From contig NZ_KQ033913.1 of assembly GCF_000969835.1 (NCBI RefSeq), positions 870,859 through 934,858 on the forward strand: a stretch of DNA of 64,000 nucleotides, read 5' to 3'. A program made the translations under genes and the position numbers. This DNA is from Parabacteroides goldsteinii DSM 19448 = WAL 12034. GTDB lineage: Bacteria > Bacteroidota > Bacteroidia > Bacteroidales > Tannerellaceae. The stretch's first letter is position 1, and every line of letters begins with the position of its first letter. Under the pieces are notes generated by a model that had not been told where the DNA came from, made no database searches, and saw only the letters and a list, made by a program, of their open reading frames with translations. Below, in pieces: positions 34,701 to 43,292 of the stretch.

Positions 34701-35834
34701 ATGAAAATACTACATGTAATTCCTTTCCTGAGTGCTGAAAGCGGAGGACCGGCTGTCAGTACGCTGTTACCGGTCAGGTATTTGAATGGAATGGGGAAGG
34801 ATATTGAAATTCTGACATTCCGCCCGTCTTCGAGGGAGACTGTGATATCTGATGAATCATTTATCCGTTATCTGCCGGAGTTGAAAGGCTGGCGGGGACG
34901 TGCAGGCTATTCTTCCCGTTTAAAGGAGGCGTTGGAGAAAAATGCCGGTACAGATGTTTATCATATACAGGGACTTTGGTTGTATTCGGTTTATCTGACT
35001 GCACACATGGCCTCTGAAAAGCGGAAACCCTATATAATCACTTTGCGCGGGATGCTTTATCCTGAAGCACTGAAACAATCAGCCGTTACAAAAAAACTGG
35101 CATTATCTTTTTTCCAGCGCCGGCAGTTACAGGAGGCTGCATGTGTGCAGGCCACTTGTGAGGAAGAGATGTACTATTACCGTGAGATGGGGTTTACAAA
35201 TCCGGTCGCTATTATTCCAAACCCGGTCGAATTAGAACCGGTAGCAGACGCTGTTTCGAAACCGGATGACATCAAACGTTTCGGATACCTCGGCCGTATT
35301 CATCCGCGAAAACATATAGAGCGTTTGATCGATTGCTGGCAACGGTTGGACGAACCGGGCGAATTAGTGATAATGGGAAACGGAGAACCTGGCTATGTGG
35401 CTTATTTAAAGGAGAAAGTTGAAAAAGCACTGTTGAAACAGGTCCGTTTTACCGGGTTAGTGACGGGGGATGAAAAAAAACGGCTGCTTGCTTCTCTTTC
35501 CTGCCTGGTCGTTCCCAGCGACTTTGAAAATTTCGGACGTATTATACCTGAGGCTTTGATGCAGGGAATTCCGGTTATTGCATCGACAGGTACCCCGTGG
35601 CGGGAACTTGAAACTTGCCGGTGTGGCTGGTGGGTGAAGAATGATTCGGAGACTTTGACTGATACAATGCGTAAAGTGTTGGCGTGTGATAAAGCCTTGC
35701 TGGATGAAATGGGCGAGCGGGGACGGCAACTGGTGTTAAAGAAATATACTGTAGAAAAAGTATCCGGACAACTGGAAGTAATGTACGACTGGGTAACCGG
35801 GAAAATAGATAAACCGGATTTTATATATTATTGA
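34701..35834 (+). CDS. Family 4 glycosyltransferase
   Basis: 377 aa, GT-B fold. N-terminal HVIPFLSAESGGPAVS is the usual acceptor-domain start; the C-terminal donor domain has FGYLGRIHPRKHIERLIDCW and the E-x7-E stretch SDFENFGRIIPEALMQGIPV. Retaining transferase of unknown sugar. Its stop overlaps the following sulfotransferase start by one base (TGATG), so both are coupled. Confidence 0.92.
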   Translation: MKILHVIPFLSAESGGPAVSTLLPVRYLNGMGKDIEILTFRPSSRETVISDESFIRYLPELKGWRGRAGYSSRLKEALEKNAGTDVYHIQGLWLYSVYLTAHMASEKRKPYIITLRGMLYPEALKQSAVTKKLALSFFQRRQLQEAACVQATCEEEMYYYREMGFTNPVAIIPNPVELEPVADAVSKPDDIKRFGYLGRIHPRKHIERLIDCWQRLDEPGELVIMGNGEPGYVAYLKEKVEKALLKQVRFTGLVTGDEKKRLLASLSCLVVPSDFENFGRIIPEALMQGIPVIASTGTPWRELETCRCGWWVKNDSETLTDTMRKVLACDKALLDEMGERGRQLVLKKYTVEKVSGQLEVMYDWVTGKIDKPDFIYY

Positions 35835-36718
35835 TGATGAAAATGCAATACACTTTAATCCCTTTTTCAAAGTATGTGTATGCTTTGGTGAGCAGGCAAA
35901 AAAACAAAAAAATAGATTTTTTTATTATCGGAGCACAGAAATGCGGAACGACTTCCCTGCATGATTATATGAATCAGCATCCTTTTTGTACGGGCGCTTT
36001 GAGAAAAGAAACATTGTTTTTTACGAAGAAATATCGGGGGACGGTGACTCTTGAAAGGTTAGTTGGCCATTTCTCTTTTAAGAAACTGATGAGGAACAGA
36101 GGTAAATGCCTGTTTTTCGAGTCTACTCCCGACAATGTTTATGAAGAGGCTGCTCCCGGCCGTATTTATAAATATAACCCGAAAGCAAAATTGATATTTC
36201 TGGTTCGCGAACCGGTGAGCCGCGCTATTTCCGAATATAATATGGCTTGTAAATACGCAATAGTTAAAAACTTGTGTGTCCGTGAAGACCCTGAACGCGA
36301 ATATTTTGATTACCTGAGGCAACCGGATAAGTATCCTTTCGAATGGTTCGTCAAGGAAGAATTTCGAAGAATGGAAGAAACCGGTTCCCGCCTGCCTTCG
36401 GCATTCCATTATCCTGATTTTATTCGTCATGGCCTGTATAGCGAGCAGCTGGAAAGGTATCTTCAGTATTTCAGTCCGGAGCAAATATTGATTCTGGAAA
36501 GTAAAAGTTTGAAAACGGATAAGAGAAATACGTTGTCGGCTATAGAAGATTTTTTGGAACTACCCCATCATGAATGGTCTGAAAAAGACTTGGTAAACTC
36601 CAATATTGGAGTTTACACTCGTCAGGTACCTGACGAGTGTAAACTATTCCTAAAAAAATATTTTGAACCGTGGAATGAAAAGTTTTTTGAGTTGATCGGG
36701 CGAAGAATGGATTGGTAA
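35834..36718 (+). CDS. Sulfotransferase-family protein with 36-bp palindrome
   Basis: 294 aa from ATG 35834. PAPS loop IIGAQKCGTTSLHDY and 3'-phosphate site FLVREPVSRAISEY are textbook for the Sulfotransfer_1/NDST-like family. Coupled to the preceding GT4 gene. Near the C-terminus, codons for about NSNIGVYTRQVPDECKL are built from two overlapping perfect palindromes (36593-36645); a 12-bp palindrome GGTTCGCGAACC also covers the conserved REP codons at 36202-36213. The protein otherwise looks intact. Confidence 0.88.
   Translation: MMKMQYTLIPFSKYVYALVSRQKNKKIDFFIIGAQKCGTTSLHDYMNQHPFCTGALRKETLFFTKKYRGTVTLERLVGHFSFKKLMRNRGKCLFFESTPDNVYEEAAPGRIYKYNPKAKLIFLVREPVSRAISEYNMACKYAIVKNLCVREDPEREYFDYLRQPDKYPFEWFVKEEFRRMEETGSRLPSAFHYPDFIRHGLYSEQLERYLQYFSPEQILILESKSLKTDKRNTLSAIEDFLELPHHEWSEKDLVNSNIGVYTRQVPDECKLFLKKYFEPWNEKFFELIGRRMDW
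36593..36645. repeat. Overlapping 24-bp and 36-bp perfect palindromes
   Basis: P1 is 36593-36616, 24 bp, no spacer, centre AATATT. P2 is 36610-36645, 36 bp, no spacer, centre GGTACC. They share AGTTTAC (36610-36616), so that word can pair either leftward or rightward: a built-in choice between two hairpins. Located inside the sulfotransferase reading frame. Confidence 0.92.
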
Positions 36719-36732
36719 AAAGTAGATATAAA

Positions 36733-37752
36733 ATGGATATAAAAATTTCAGTAATAATTCCCATATACAACAGGACTTATTGTTTGGCCCGTTGCCTGGA
36801 CTCTGTTTTGTTCCAGACATTTACAGATTGGGAATGTATTTTGATAGATGATGGTTCTACCGACGGGAGCTTATCGGTGTGCCGCCATTATGCAGAGACA
36901 GACTCCCGTTTCAGGGTATATAGTCAATCGAACAGTGGCGTTTCCGTTGCCCGCAACCGGGGGGTGGAATTGGCCCGGGGACAATACATTGCATTTATCG
37001 ACAGCGATGATTGGGTGGAAAGGACTTATTTGCAACTATTATATGATGCAGTCGGCGAAGATACAATGTCGTTTTGCGGACAGGATGAATTTGACAGCCA
37101 GGGAGTACGAAGCAAGGAGATGCCGGTAAAAAGTGACGAATCGTTTTTGTTGGATAATAGTGGAGCGGACTTGATTGCTTATTATTTTTTTGATTCGAAG
37201 CTCTTGTTTGGACCTGTGAATAAATTGTATGCACGAAAGATCATCGAAGACTATCACATTCGTTTCCCTGTCGGTATCGATTGGGGAGAGGATACGATTT
37301 TTAATTATACGTATTATAGTCATGTCAGTAAGCTGAAAGGTGTGCCTTTTACTTTATATCATGTTATGAAACAAAAGGTTTCATTGACGACAGAGGCGAA
37401 ATATGATTATTTCCTTTCTGATTCGAGACAAAAAAGATGGGATGGTTTCTCTGATTTTCTACAAAAGAAAGGTCTTAATCATCCCAGGCTGATGCTGGTT
37501 GCGGATAATTATTATATCTACCTCTTTTGTGAATCGACCGCCGGTTCGATTTTTGTACACGACCGATTGTCATGGATAGAACGTTATAAACGGATGAGAG
37601 GGTTAGTCATGAGTGCCGACCGGAGTAAATTCAAGAAGTATATCATTCGGCCGGGATCATTGGCCTATAAGTCTGTTGCTGTGTATTTCAGACTACCGGT
37701 TCTCCTCTTCTTGTTTTATGAAATCAAATATCTCTTTTTGAAAATCAAATAA
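36733..37752 (+). CDS. Family 2 glycosyltransferase
   Basis: 339 aa from ATG 36733 (a TTG at 36712 would overlap the previous gene by 7 bp). GT-A fold: ISVIIPIYNRTYCLARCLDS, IDDGSTDGS and the FIDSDDW D-x-D. Adds one sugar to the repeat unit; donor unknown. Same operon direction as its neighbours, 14 nt after the sulfotransferase. Confidence 0.92.
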   Translation: MDIKISVIIPIYNRTYCLARCLDSVLFQTFTDWECILIDDGSTDGSLSVCRHYAETDSRFRVYSQSNSGVSVARNRGVELARGQYIAFIDSDDWVERTYLQLLYDAVGEDTMSFCGQDEFDSQGVRSKEMPVKSDESFLLDNSGADLIAYYFFDSKLLFGPVNKLYARKIIEDYHIRFPVGIDWGEDTIFNYTYYSHVSKLKGVPFTLYHVMKQKVSLTTEAKYDYFLSDSRQKRWDGFSDFLQKKGLNHPRLMLVADNYYIYLFCESTAGSIFVHDRLSWIERYKRMRGLVMSADRSKFKKYIIRPGSLAYKSVAVYFRLPVLLFLFYEIKYLFLKIK

Positions 37753-37775
37753 TCTATTAATAAATATTGAAGGAT

Positions 37776-38078
37776 ATGAATAAGAATGATTTGGCTAGAG
37801 AAATAGCGAGCCGCATGTCGGTAACGGTTACTATGGCTTCTCAATTAGTGGATACCCTGTGTGCCGTAGTTGGAGAATCGATCCGGAAGGATGAGTCTGT
37901 GTTGTTACAAAATTTCGGGCACTTTCAACCCTGGCAACAAAAAGAACGTTTCGGACGCAATCCGCGTACGGGTGTGGAATGTCCGATTCGTAAGCGAGTG
38001 AGCGTGAAATTTAAACCGGGAAAAGGGTTACTGGAACTATTGAATGAGAAACATGAAGATACAGACATATGTGATTAA
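37776..38078 (+). CDS. HU/IHF-family DNA-binding protein
   Basis: 100 aa from ATG 37776. Typical HU layout: two N-terminal helices (KNDLAREIASRM), then the beta-arm region with FGRNPRTG, where the conserved Asn-Pro of the DNA-intercalating tip is present. Binds and bends DNA. Its 3' end overlaps the following GT25 gene by about 26 bp. Second HU-type gene in the locus (the other at 23580). Confidence 0.92.
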   Translation: MNKNDLAREIASRMSVTVTMASQLVDTLCAVVGESIRKDESVLLQNFGHFQPWQQKERFGRNPRTGVECPIRKRVSVKFKPGKGLLELLNEKHEDTDICD

Positions 38079-38796
38079 TTTGAAGCGATCCGCAGATCGC
38101 CGGGAGTATATCTTGAAAGAGACCGCCCGGTATGCCTGTATGGATGTCGAGCTGGTGGAAGCGGTAGACGGATACCGGCTTTTACCGGAAGAAACGGAGC
38201 GACTGTTTGATGTCAAACGCTTTACTTATCGTTATAAGCGGCATCCGTATCCGGGCGAGGTCGGATGTACCCTGAGCCATCAGGAATGTTATCGCCGGTT
38301 ATTAAATTCGGACGAAGAGGTCGCATTGATATTGGAAGATGATATTGTTTTTCTTAAACCCGAGCTTGTGGATGCTGTCATGACTGAATGTTGCGAGATG
38401 CTGAAAAAAGAGAAAGGCGGTGTATTTATCTATTCTCTTTTGTCGGTGAGTTCTACCAGAGGGAGGGATATGGGAAACGGATATAGTATGTACCGGGTAT
38501 GGTTCGGACTGGGAACTTATGTCTATCTGATACACCGGAATGTGGCGAAAAAACTGCTGACGGATTTCCCGTCGGTATTGGCTGACGATTATCAGTATAT
38601 GAATTTGAAAGGAATAAAGGTGTATGGATTATTCCCGCTTTTTTCTACAGGTGACAGTATGGGGACGAATATTCAACAGGGCAAGCAAGATATAGAATAC
38701 GTGACGGATATCCCCGTGCGCTATAGATTGCAGAATTTCTTCAGAGGCGGTTGCCGGCGATTATTGCTCTTATTACATATACTGTCTGTGAGATAA
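38053..38796 (+). CDS. GT25-family glycosyltransferase
   Basis: 247 aa from ATG 38053 (38044 also in frame). The start KIQTYVINLKRSADRRE, the GCTLSHQECYRRLL block and the LILEDDI acidic motif define the GT25 (LPS beta-galactosyltransferase type) family. Paralogue of the gene at 41929, with the same start and motifs; the two flank the export genes. Sugar unknown, often galactose in this family. Confidence 0.88.
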   Translation: MKIQTYVINLKRSADRREYILKETARYACMDVELVEAVDGYRLLPEETERLFDVKRFTYRYKRHPYPGEVGCTLSHQECYRRLLNSDEEVALILEDDIVFLKPELVDAVMTECCEMLKKEKGGVFIYSLLSVSSTRGRDMGNGYSMYRVWFGLGTYVYLIHRNVAKKLLTDFPSVLADDYQYMNLKGIKVYGLFPLFSTGDSMGTNIQQGKQDIEYVTDIPVRYRLQNFFRGGCRRLLLLLHILSVR

Positions 38797-38817
38797 CCGA
38801 TTAATAAAATTAGATAT

Positions 38818-39600
38818 ATGAAAATAATCAATTATTTATTTGCTGTATTGTTTTGTTCTCTTTTATTCTCTTCTTGCGGAAAAGTAAAAGATATCGCTTA
38901 CTTGCAAGGAGATGACCTGTTTAAGCGGATGGATGTCTCCGATTCCGTTGAAATAAAAATCAGGAAAAATGATATTTTGGATATTTCCGTCAGTTGTGCC
39001 GAACCTGAGTTATTACAGCCGTTTAACAACCTGTCATGGGGAAATAATTATTCCGGAAATTACGGAGCAGGATATAATAACCGTGGTTATCTGGTAGAAC
39101 AGGACGGGACCATTAATTTCCCTCTGTTGGGAAGGCTCAAAATACAGGGATTGACCCGGCGTCAACTGATAGAGTTGATTCAGGACAAGCTGAAGAAAGG
39201 GGATTATATAAAAGATCCGGTAGTAACAGTTCGTTTTCAGAATTTTAGGATACAAGTGTTGGGCGAAGTGAATCGTCCCGGTTCATATAACATCACTTCT
39301 GATCAGGTCACTCTGTTTGAGGCTTTGGCGCTTGCCGGTGATTTGACAATCCATGGACGTCGTAACCGGGTTGCCGTGGTCAGGGAAACGGATGGCGTAC
39401 GGACGATTCTGTATCATGACCTGCGTTCGAGGGATGTTTTCAATTCTCCTGATTTTTATTTGCAGCAGAACGACCTGGTCTATGTGGAACCTAACCGGGT
39501 ACGGGCGGAAGCAAGTACCCAGAATCAGTTCACCAACGTCGGCACCTGGTTGTCTTTGATTTCGTTCCTGATGTCAACCTGCGTACTTATCTTTAAATAA
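38818..39600 (+). CDS. Polysaccharide export lipoprotein, Wza-like
   Basis: 260 aa. Signal peptide with lipobox SSCG (Cys at about 20). Poly_export domain (about 45-125, with GTINFPLLGRLKIQGLTRRQL) followed by an SLBB domain (about 135-210, VLGEVNRPGSYNI), and a C-terminal hydrophobic helix. Forms the outer-membrane channel for capsule export. Shorter than E. coli Wza (379 aa), as is usual in Bacteroidetes. Followed after 7 nt by the Wzc-like gene. Confidence 0.94.
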   Translation: MKIINYLFAVLFCSLLFSSCGKVKDIAYLQGDDLFKRMDVSDSVEIKIRKNDILDISVSCAEPELLQPFNNLSWGNNYSGNYGAGYNNRGYLVEQDGTINFPLLGRLKIQGLTRRQLIELIQDKLKKGDYIKDPVVTVRFQNFRIQVLGEVNRPGSYNITSDQVTLFEALALAGDLTIHGRRNRVAVVRETDGVRTILYHDLRSRDVFNSPDFYLQQNDLVYVEPNRVRAEASTQNQFTNVGTWLSLISFLMSTCVLIFK

Positions 39601-39607
39601 AATACTT

Positions 39608-41926
39608 ATGAATGATGATAAGCCTTATATAGAAGAATGGCATTTGAAAAGCGAGTTGAATATTCGTAAAGTTTGGGATGTATTGTTGGCCAAATGGCAT
39701 TGGTTTGCGTTGTCGGTGTTCATCTGTCTGATGCTGGCTTTTGTTTACATACGTACTGTCCCGGTTGTTTATAAGCGGGAAGCTGTCGTCCAGTTAAAAA
39801 ATACAGCGAAATCGGAGGAAGCCTTCAATGAAAAACAGTTGTTCGAGGATGGCAATAATATCGACGGGGAGATTCTGATTTTTAAATCCCGTTTGTTGAT
39901 GGGCGAAGTTATACGGCGGTTAGGATTGGATATCAACTATTCTGTGGATGACGGGTTGAAAAGCAGGGATTTATATACCGACTCTCCGGTGGAAATCAGT
40001 TTTCCGGATTCTTCTTTTTCCCAACCGGCTGTTTTTTCCGTTATCCCTTTGCCGGAAGGCGGCTTCCGGATAAAAGGACTGGAGGATGATCCGGATGGTG
40101 TGATGAAATATACTTTTGGCACGCCGCAGAATAGCCCGCTGGGCAGGATGATTGTCAGGCGTACTTCTTTTTTCAATGACGAATGGCTGGATGTTCCGAT
40201 ACAGGTAACATGTAGCGATCGTAAATCGCTTATCAGTTTATATCTGGACGGGCTCGAAGTCGAGCGGTCGGCTAAAGATGTCAATCTATTGACGCTCACT
40301 TACCAGGATACGGATGCAAAGCGGGGAGAGGATATCCTGAATACGTTGATACAAGCGTATGTGGATGAGTCGATGCAGGATAAAAACATGATTATTCGTA
40401 GTACGGCACTTTTTATTGACGAACGTTTGCAGTTGATCAATGAAGAATTGGGTGATGTGGAGAATAATATCGAAAACTACCGGAAACAGAATCAATCGGC
40501 GGATTTGGCTGAAGAAGCTAAAATCTATCTGGGAAACCGGAACAGGCATGATATGGAGGTCACCGAATTGACCAACCAGAGAGAATTGGTTGAATTGGTG
40601 CAGATGTATCTGCATGACCCGTTGAAAAACGAACATTTGCTTCCGGCTAATACCGGTATAACGAGTGTCGGTGTAGAGGGAATGATCGATAAATATAACG
40701 CGACATTACTGGAACGGAATAAGTTGACGGTAAATGCAGGTGACAATAGTCCTGCCGTGAAAGAACGAAGCAGCCAATTGGCCTCCTTACGGAATGCTAT
40801 CGCCCAAAGCCTGAGAAATACGAAAGAGGCGATCGATATGAAGCTGGATTATACCCGTAGAATGCAGATGCTTGAAATCGGGAAGATCAGTAGTATTCCG
40901 ACTCAGCAGAAATATGTTTTGTCGGTGGAGCGTCAACAGAAAATTAAAGAGGAACTGTTTCTCTATCTGTTGAATAAACGGGAAGAAAACGCCTTGTCGC
41001 TGGCTACGGCCGACAGTAATCTGCGTATTGTGGACGGGGCCTATGCGGCCGGAATGGCGGGAGCTAATGCCCTGATCGTTTTGTTGGCTGCCTTTCTGGT
41101 TGGTTTATTGGTTCCCGGTTTATGCTTCTATATCCGTCAGTTACTCGATGTAAAAGTACGTGGACGTAGAGATATTGAGGAGAATCTGACCATTCCTTTT
41201 CTGGGGGAAATACCTCGTAAATCGAAAAAATCAGGTTTGGTAGTGGTACACGAACAAGGGCGCGACGCTGTTTCGGAGGCGTTCCGTGTCATTCGTTCCA
41301 ATCTGGACTTTATGCTGAGCAAGAAAGGAGAAGTACAGACGATCATGTTTACTTCATTTAATCCGGGTTCGGGGAAAACTTTTATTTCAGCCAATTTGTC
41401 TGTGGCATTAGCATTGGCCGGTAAGCGGGTTATTTTGTTGGAAATGGATATTCGTAAAGGTTCGGCAAAGAGTGGAGATGGAACTGTGCCGGCAGGGATA
41501 ACTAATTATTTATCCGGCAAGGTGTCGGATGTGAGGGATATTATCCGAAAAAGTGAATGGCATGAAACATTGGATGTTATTACTTCCGGGCCTGTCCCCC
41601 CCAATCCGGCAGAATTATTGCTCGGCAATCGTCTGGATATGCTGATGGCGGAATTAAGAAGGGAATATGACTTTATTCTGATAGATACTGTCCCTTACGG
41701 AGTAGTGGCGGATGCACAGGTAATTAACCGGGTTGCCGATTTATGTATTTATGTGATTCGTGAAGGACGTTTCGACCGGCGGTTATTGCCGGATGTCGAG
41801 AAACTTTATACGGATGGTAGATTGTCACATATGGCTGTTGTTCTGAATGAAGTCTGTTATGAACAGGCTGGGTATTACGGTTATTATGGTTATTATGGCT
41901 ATGGATACGGAAATAAAAAGGAATAG
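39608..41926 (+). CDS. Wzc-like chain-length regulator and tyrosine autokinase
   Basis: 772 aa. N-terminal Wzz domain with a membrane helix near 35-52, long periplasmic coiled coil, GNVR-type region and a second helix near 480-505. Cytoplasmic BY-kinase with Walker A' FNPGSGKTFISANL and VILLEMDIR, and a C-terminal tail with nine tyrosines in 20 residues (YYGYYG repeats), the autophosphorylation cluster. Controls polymer length and export with the Wza-like lipoprotein. The tail is encoded by short tandem DNA repeats (about 41872-41910), which might vary in copy number. Confidence 0.95.
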   Translation: MNDDKPYIEEWHLKSELNIRKVWDVLLAKWHWFALSVFICLMLAFVYIRTVPVVYKREAVVQLKNTAKSEEAFNEKQLFEDGNNIDGEILIFKSRLLMGEVIRRLGLDINYSVDDGLKSRDLYTDSPVEISFPDSSFSQPAVFSVIPLPEGGFRIKGLEDDPDGVMKYTFGTPQNSPLGRMIVRRTSFFNDEWLDVPIQVTCSDRKSLISLYLDGLEVERSAKDVNLLTLTYQDTDAKRGEDILNTLIQAYVDESMQDKNMIIRSTALFIDERLQLINEELGDVENNIENYRKQNQSADLAEEAKIYLGNRNRHDMEVTELTNQRELVELVQMYLHDPLKNEHLLPANTGITSVGVEGMIDKYNATLLERNKLTVNAGDNSPAVKERSSQLASLRNAIAQSLRNTKEAIDMKLDYTRRMQMLEIGKISSIPTQQKYVLSVERQQKIKEELFLYLLNKREENALSLATADSNLRIVDGAYAAGMAGANALIVLLAAFLVGLLVPGLCFYIRQLLDVKVRGRRDIEENLTIPFLGEIPRKSKKSGLVVVHEQGRDAVSEAFRVIRSNLDFMLSKKGEVQTIMFTSFNPGSGKTFISANLSVALALAGKRVILLEMDIRKGSAKSGDGTVPAGITNYLSGKVSDVRDIIRKSEWHETLDVITSGPVPPNPAELLLGNRLDMLMAELRREYDFILIDTVPYGVVADAQVINRVADLCIYVIREGRFDRRLLPDVEKLYTDGRLSHMAVVLNEVCYEQAGYYGYYGYYGYGYGNKKE

Positions 41927-41928
41927 TG

Positions 41929-42687
41929 ATGAAAATAAAGACTTATATAATAAATATGAAAGAATCTGTCGAACGAAGAGAACGGGTTCTGAAGGAGGTC
42001 TCCCGCTATTCTTTCCTGGATATCGAATGGGTGGAGGCTGTGAACGGGAAGCAACTCATGGAGGTACAGATAGGACAGTTATTTGACCGAAAAAGATTTT
42101 ATTCAAGATATGACCGCGAACCGCTACCTGGAGAAATTGGCTGTACGCTAAGCCATAGGGAGTGCTATCGCAGATTACTTTGGTCGGATTGCAAATATGC
42201 GTTGATCTTGGAAGATGATGTTTTTTTTCAGCATCCCGATGATGTTAATTGGATATTTGGAAATATGGATAAAGTAATGATTTCTAATAAAAGTTGTATT
42301 ATCACACTGGCTTCCCATCAGCTTTATTTCACGAAAGATATTTCTAAGTTAGGAAGTTATTCTTTTTACCGGTTCATAAAAGCCGTGGGAACTTGTGCCT
42401 ATTTGGTGAACCGGCATGCTGCTGAAAAATTATTAGCGGTCAACAAACCATTTATTGTTGCCGATGATTTTGAATATATGTTCAGGCATGGGATTTATCT
42501 GTTAGGGATATATCCGTATCTGGCATTTGGAGCTTCTTCCGAACAGCTGGTTGAGTCGGAAATAATCCAGGATCGCAAATCATCAGGAATACGAAAGACT
42601 TCCTTTAAGTATAGAATGACCAGATTTTTTGATTACAAATTATATGGTTTATTATGGCGGTTGAAAATCGTGAAATTCAGAGTGTAA
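41929..42687 (+). CDS. GT25-family glycosyltransferase
   Basis: 252 aa from ATG 41929, directly after the Wzc stop. Same family as 38053: KIKTYIINMKESVERRE, GCTLSHRECYRRLL and ALILEDDV. The C-terminal half is diverged, so acceptor or donor probably differs. The presence of two related GT25 genes around wza/wzc suggests duplication. Confidence 0.88.
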   Translation: MKIKTYIINMKESVERRERVLKEVSRYSFLDIEWVEAVNGKQLMEVQIGQLFDRKRFYSRYDREPLPGEIGCTLSHRECYRRLLWSDCKYALILEDDVFFQHPDDVNWIFGNMDKVMISNKSCIITLASHQLYFTKDISKLGSYSFYRFIKAVGTCAYLVNRHAAEKLLAVNKPFIVADDFEYMFRHGIYLLGIYPYLAFGASSEQLVESEIIQDRKSSGIRKTSFKYRMTRFFDYKLYGLLWRLKIVKFRV

Positions 42688-42718
42688 ATGGGCTATCACA
42701 TTAATTGAAAATGATCGG

Positions 42719-43288
42719 ATGATACGTTTGTTTGCATTATATCTACTTTATTTATTTCAGAAAATCAGATATCTGGGCCGGGTTAATCTGGTCGGGTTCA
42801 GCATAATCCTTGCATTCAGGAACTCGTCTATTTCGATCGGTAAAGGGTCCGGACTCTGTAGTACGCCGGTATATAATTTGTTAGGTATGTATCAAAGGAC
42901 GATACTGGTGGCAAGGCACGGAGGAACTATACATATCGGGGAAAATGTCGGTATATCCGGCTCCACGATTTACGCTATGAAAGAGATACGGATAGGAAAT
43001 AATACGTTCATAGGGGCCAACTGTAAAATCGTAGATAATGATTTCCATGCATTTGAGCCGGGATTGAATTTTACGACCGATCCTCTTCATCTGAAAATGA
43101 AACCGGTTTCGATCGGTGAGAACTGCTTTGTCGGGATGAATTCGATCATTCTGAAAGGAACCGTTATCGGAAAAAACTCGATTATAGGAGCCGGTAGTGT
43201 GGTGTGTGGCAAATTTCCGGAAAACGTTGTGATTGCCGGAAATCCAGCCAGGATAATAAAGTATAGGAGTATTGACAGTAAAGAATAA
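42719..43288 (+). CDS. Hexapeptide-repeat acyltransferase
   Basis: 189 aa. Left-handed beta-helix repeats from about residue 75 (IHIGENVGISGSTIYA, IGNNTFIGANCKI), then the CatB/NodL-type end with GAGSVVCGKFPENVVIAGNPA. His in the DNDFHAF region is the likely catalytic base. Probably acetylates a capsule sugar using acetyl-CoA in the cytoplasm. N-terminal 40 residues are more hydrophobic and may contact the membrane. Confidence 0.9.
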   Translation: MIRLFALYLLYLFQKIRYLGRVNLVGFSIILAFRNSSISIGKGSGLCSTPVYNLLGMYQRTILVARHGGTIHIGENVGISGSTIYAMKEIRIGNNTFIGANCKIVDNDFHAFEPGLNFTTDPLHLKMKPVSIGENCFVGMNSIILKGTVIGKNSIIGAGSVVCGKFPENVVIAGNPARIIKYRSIDSKE

Positions 43289-43292
43289 TCAG

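Noticed and set aside
37532..37552. Quasi-palindrome in the GT2 gene
   Set aside because: One unpaired base and a short stem; not clearly above chance.
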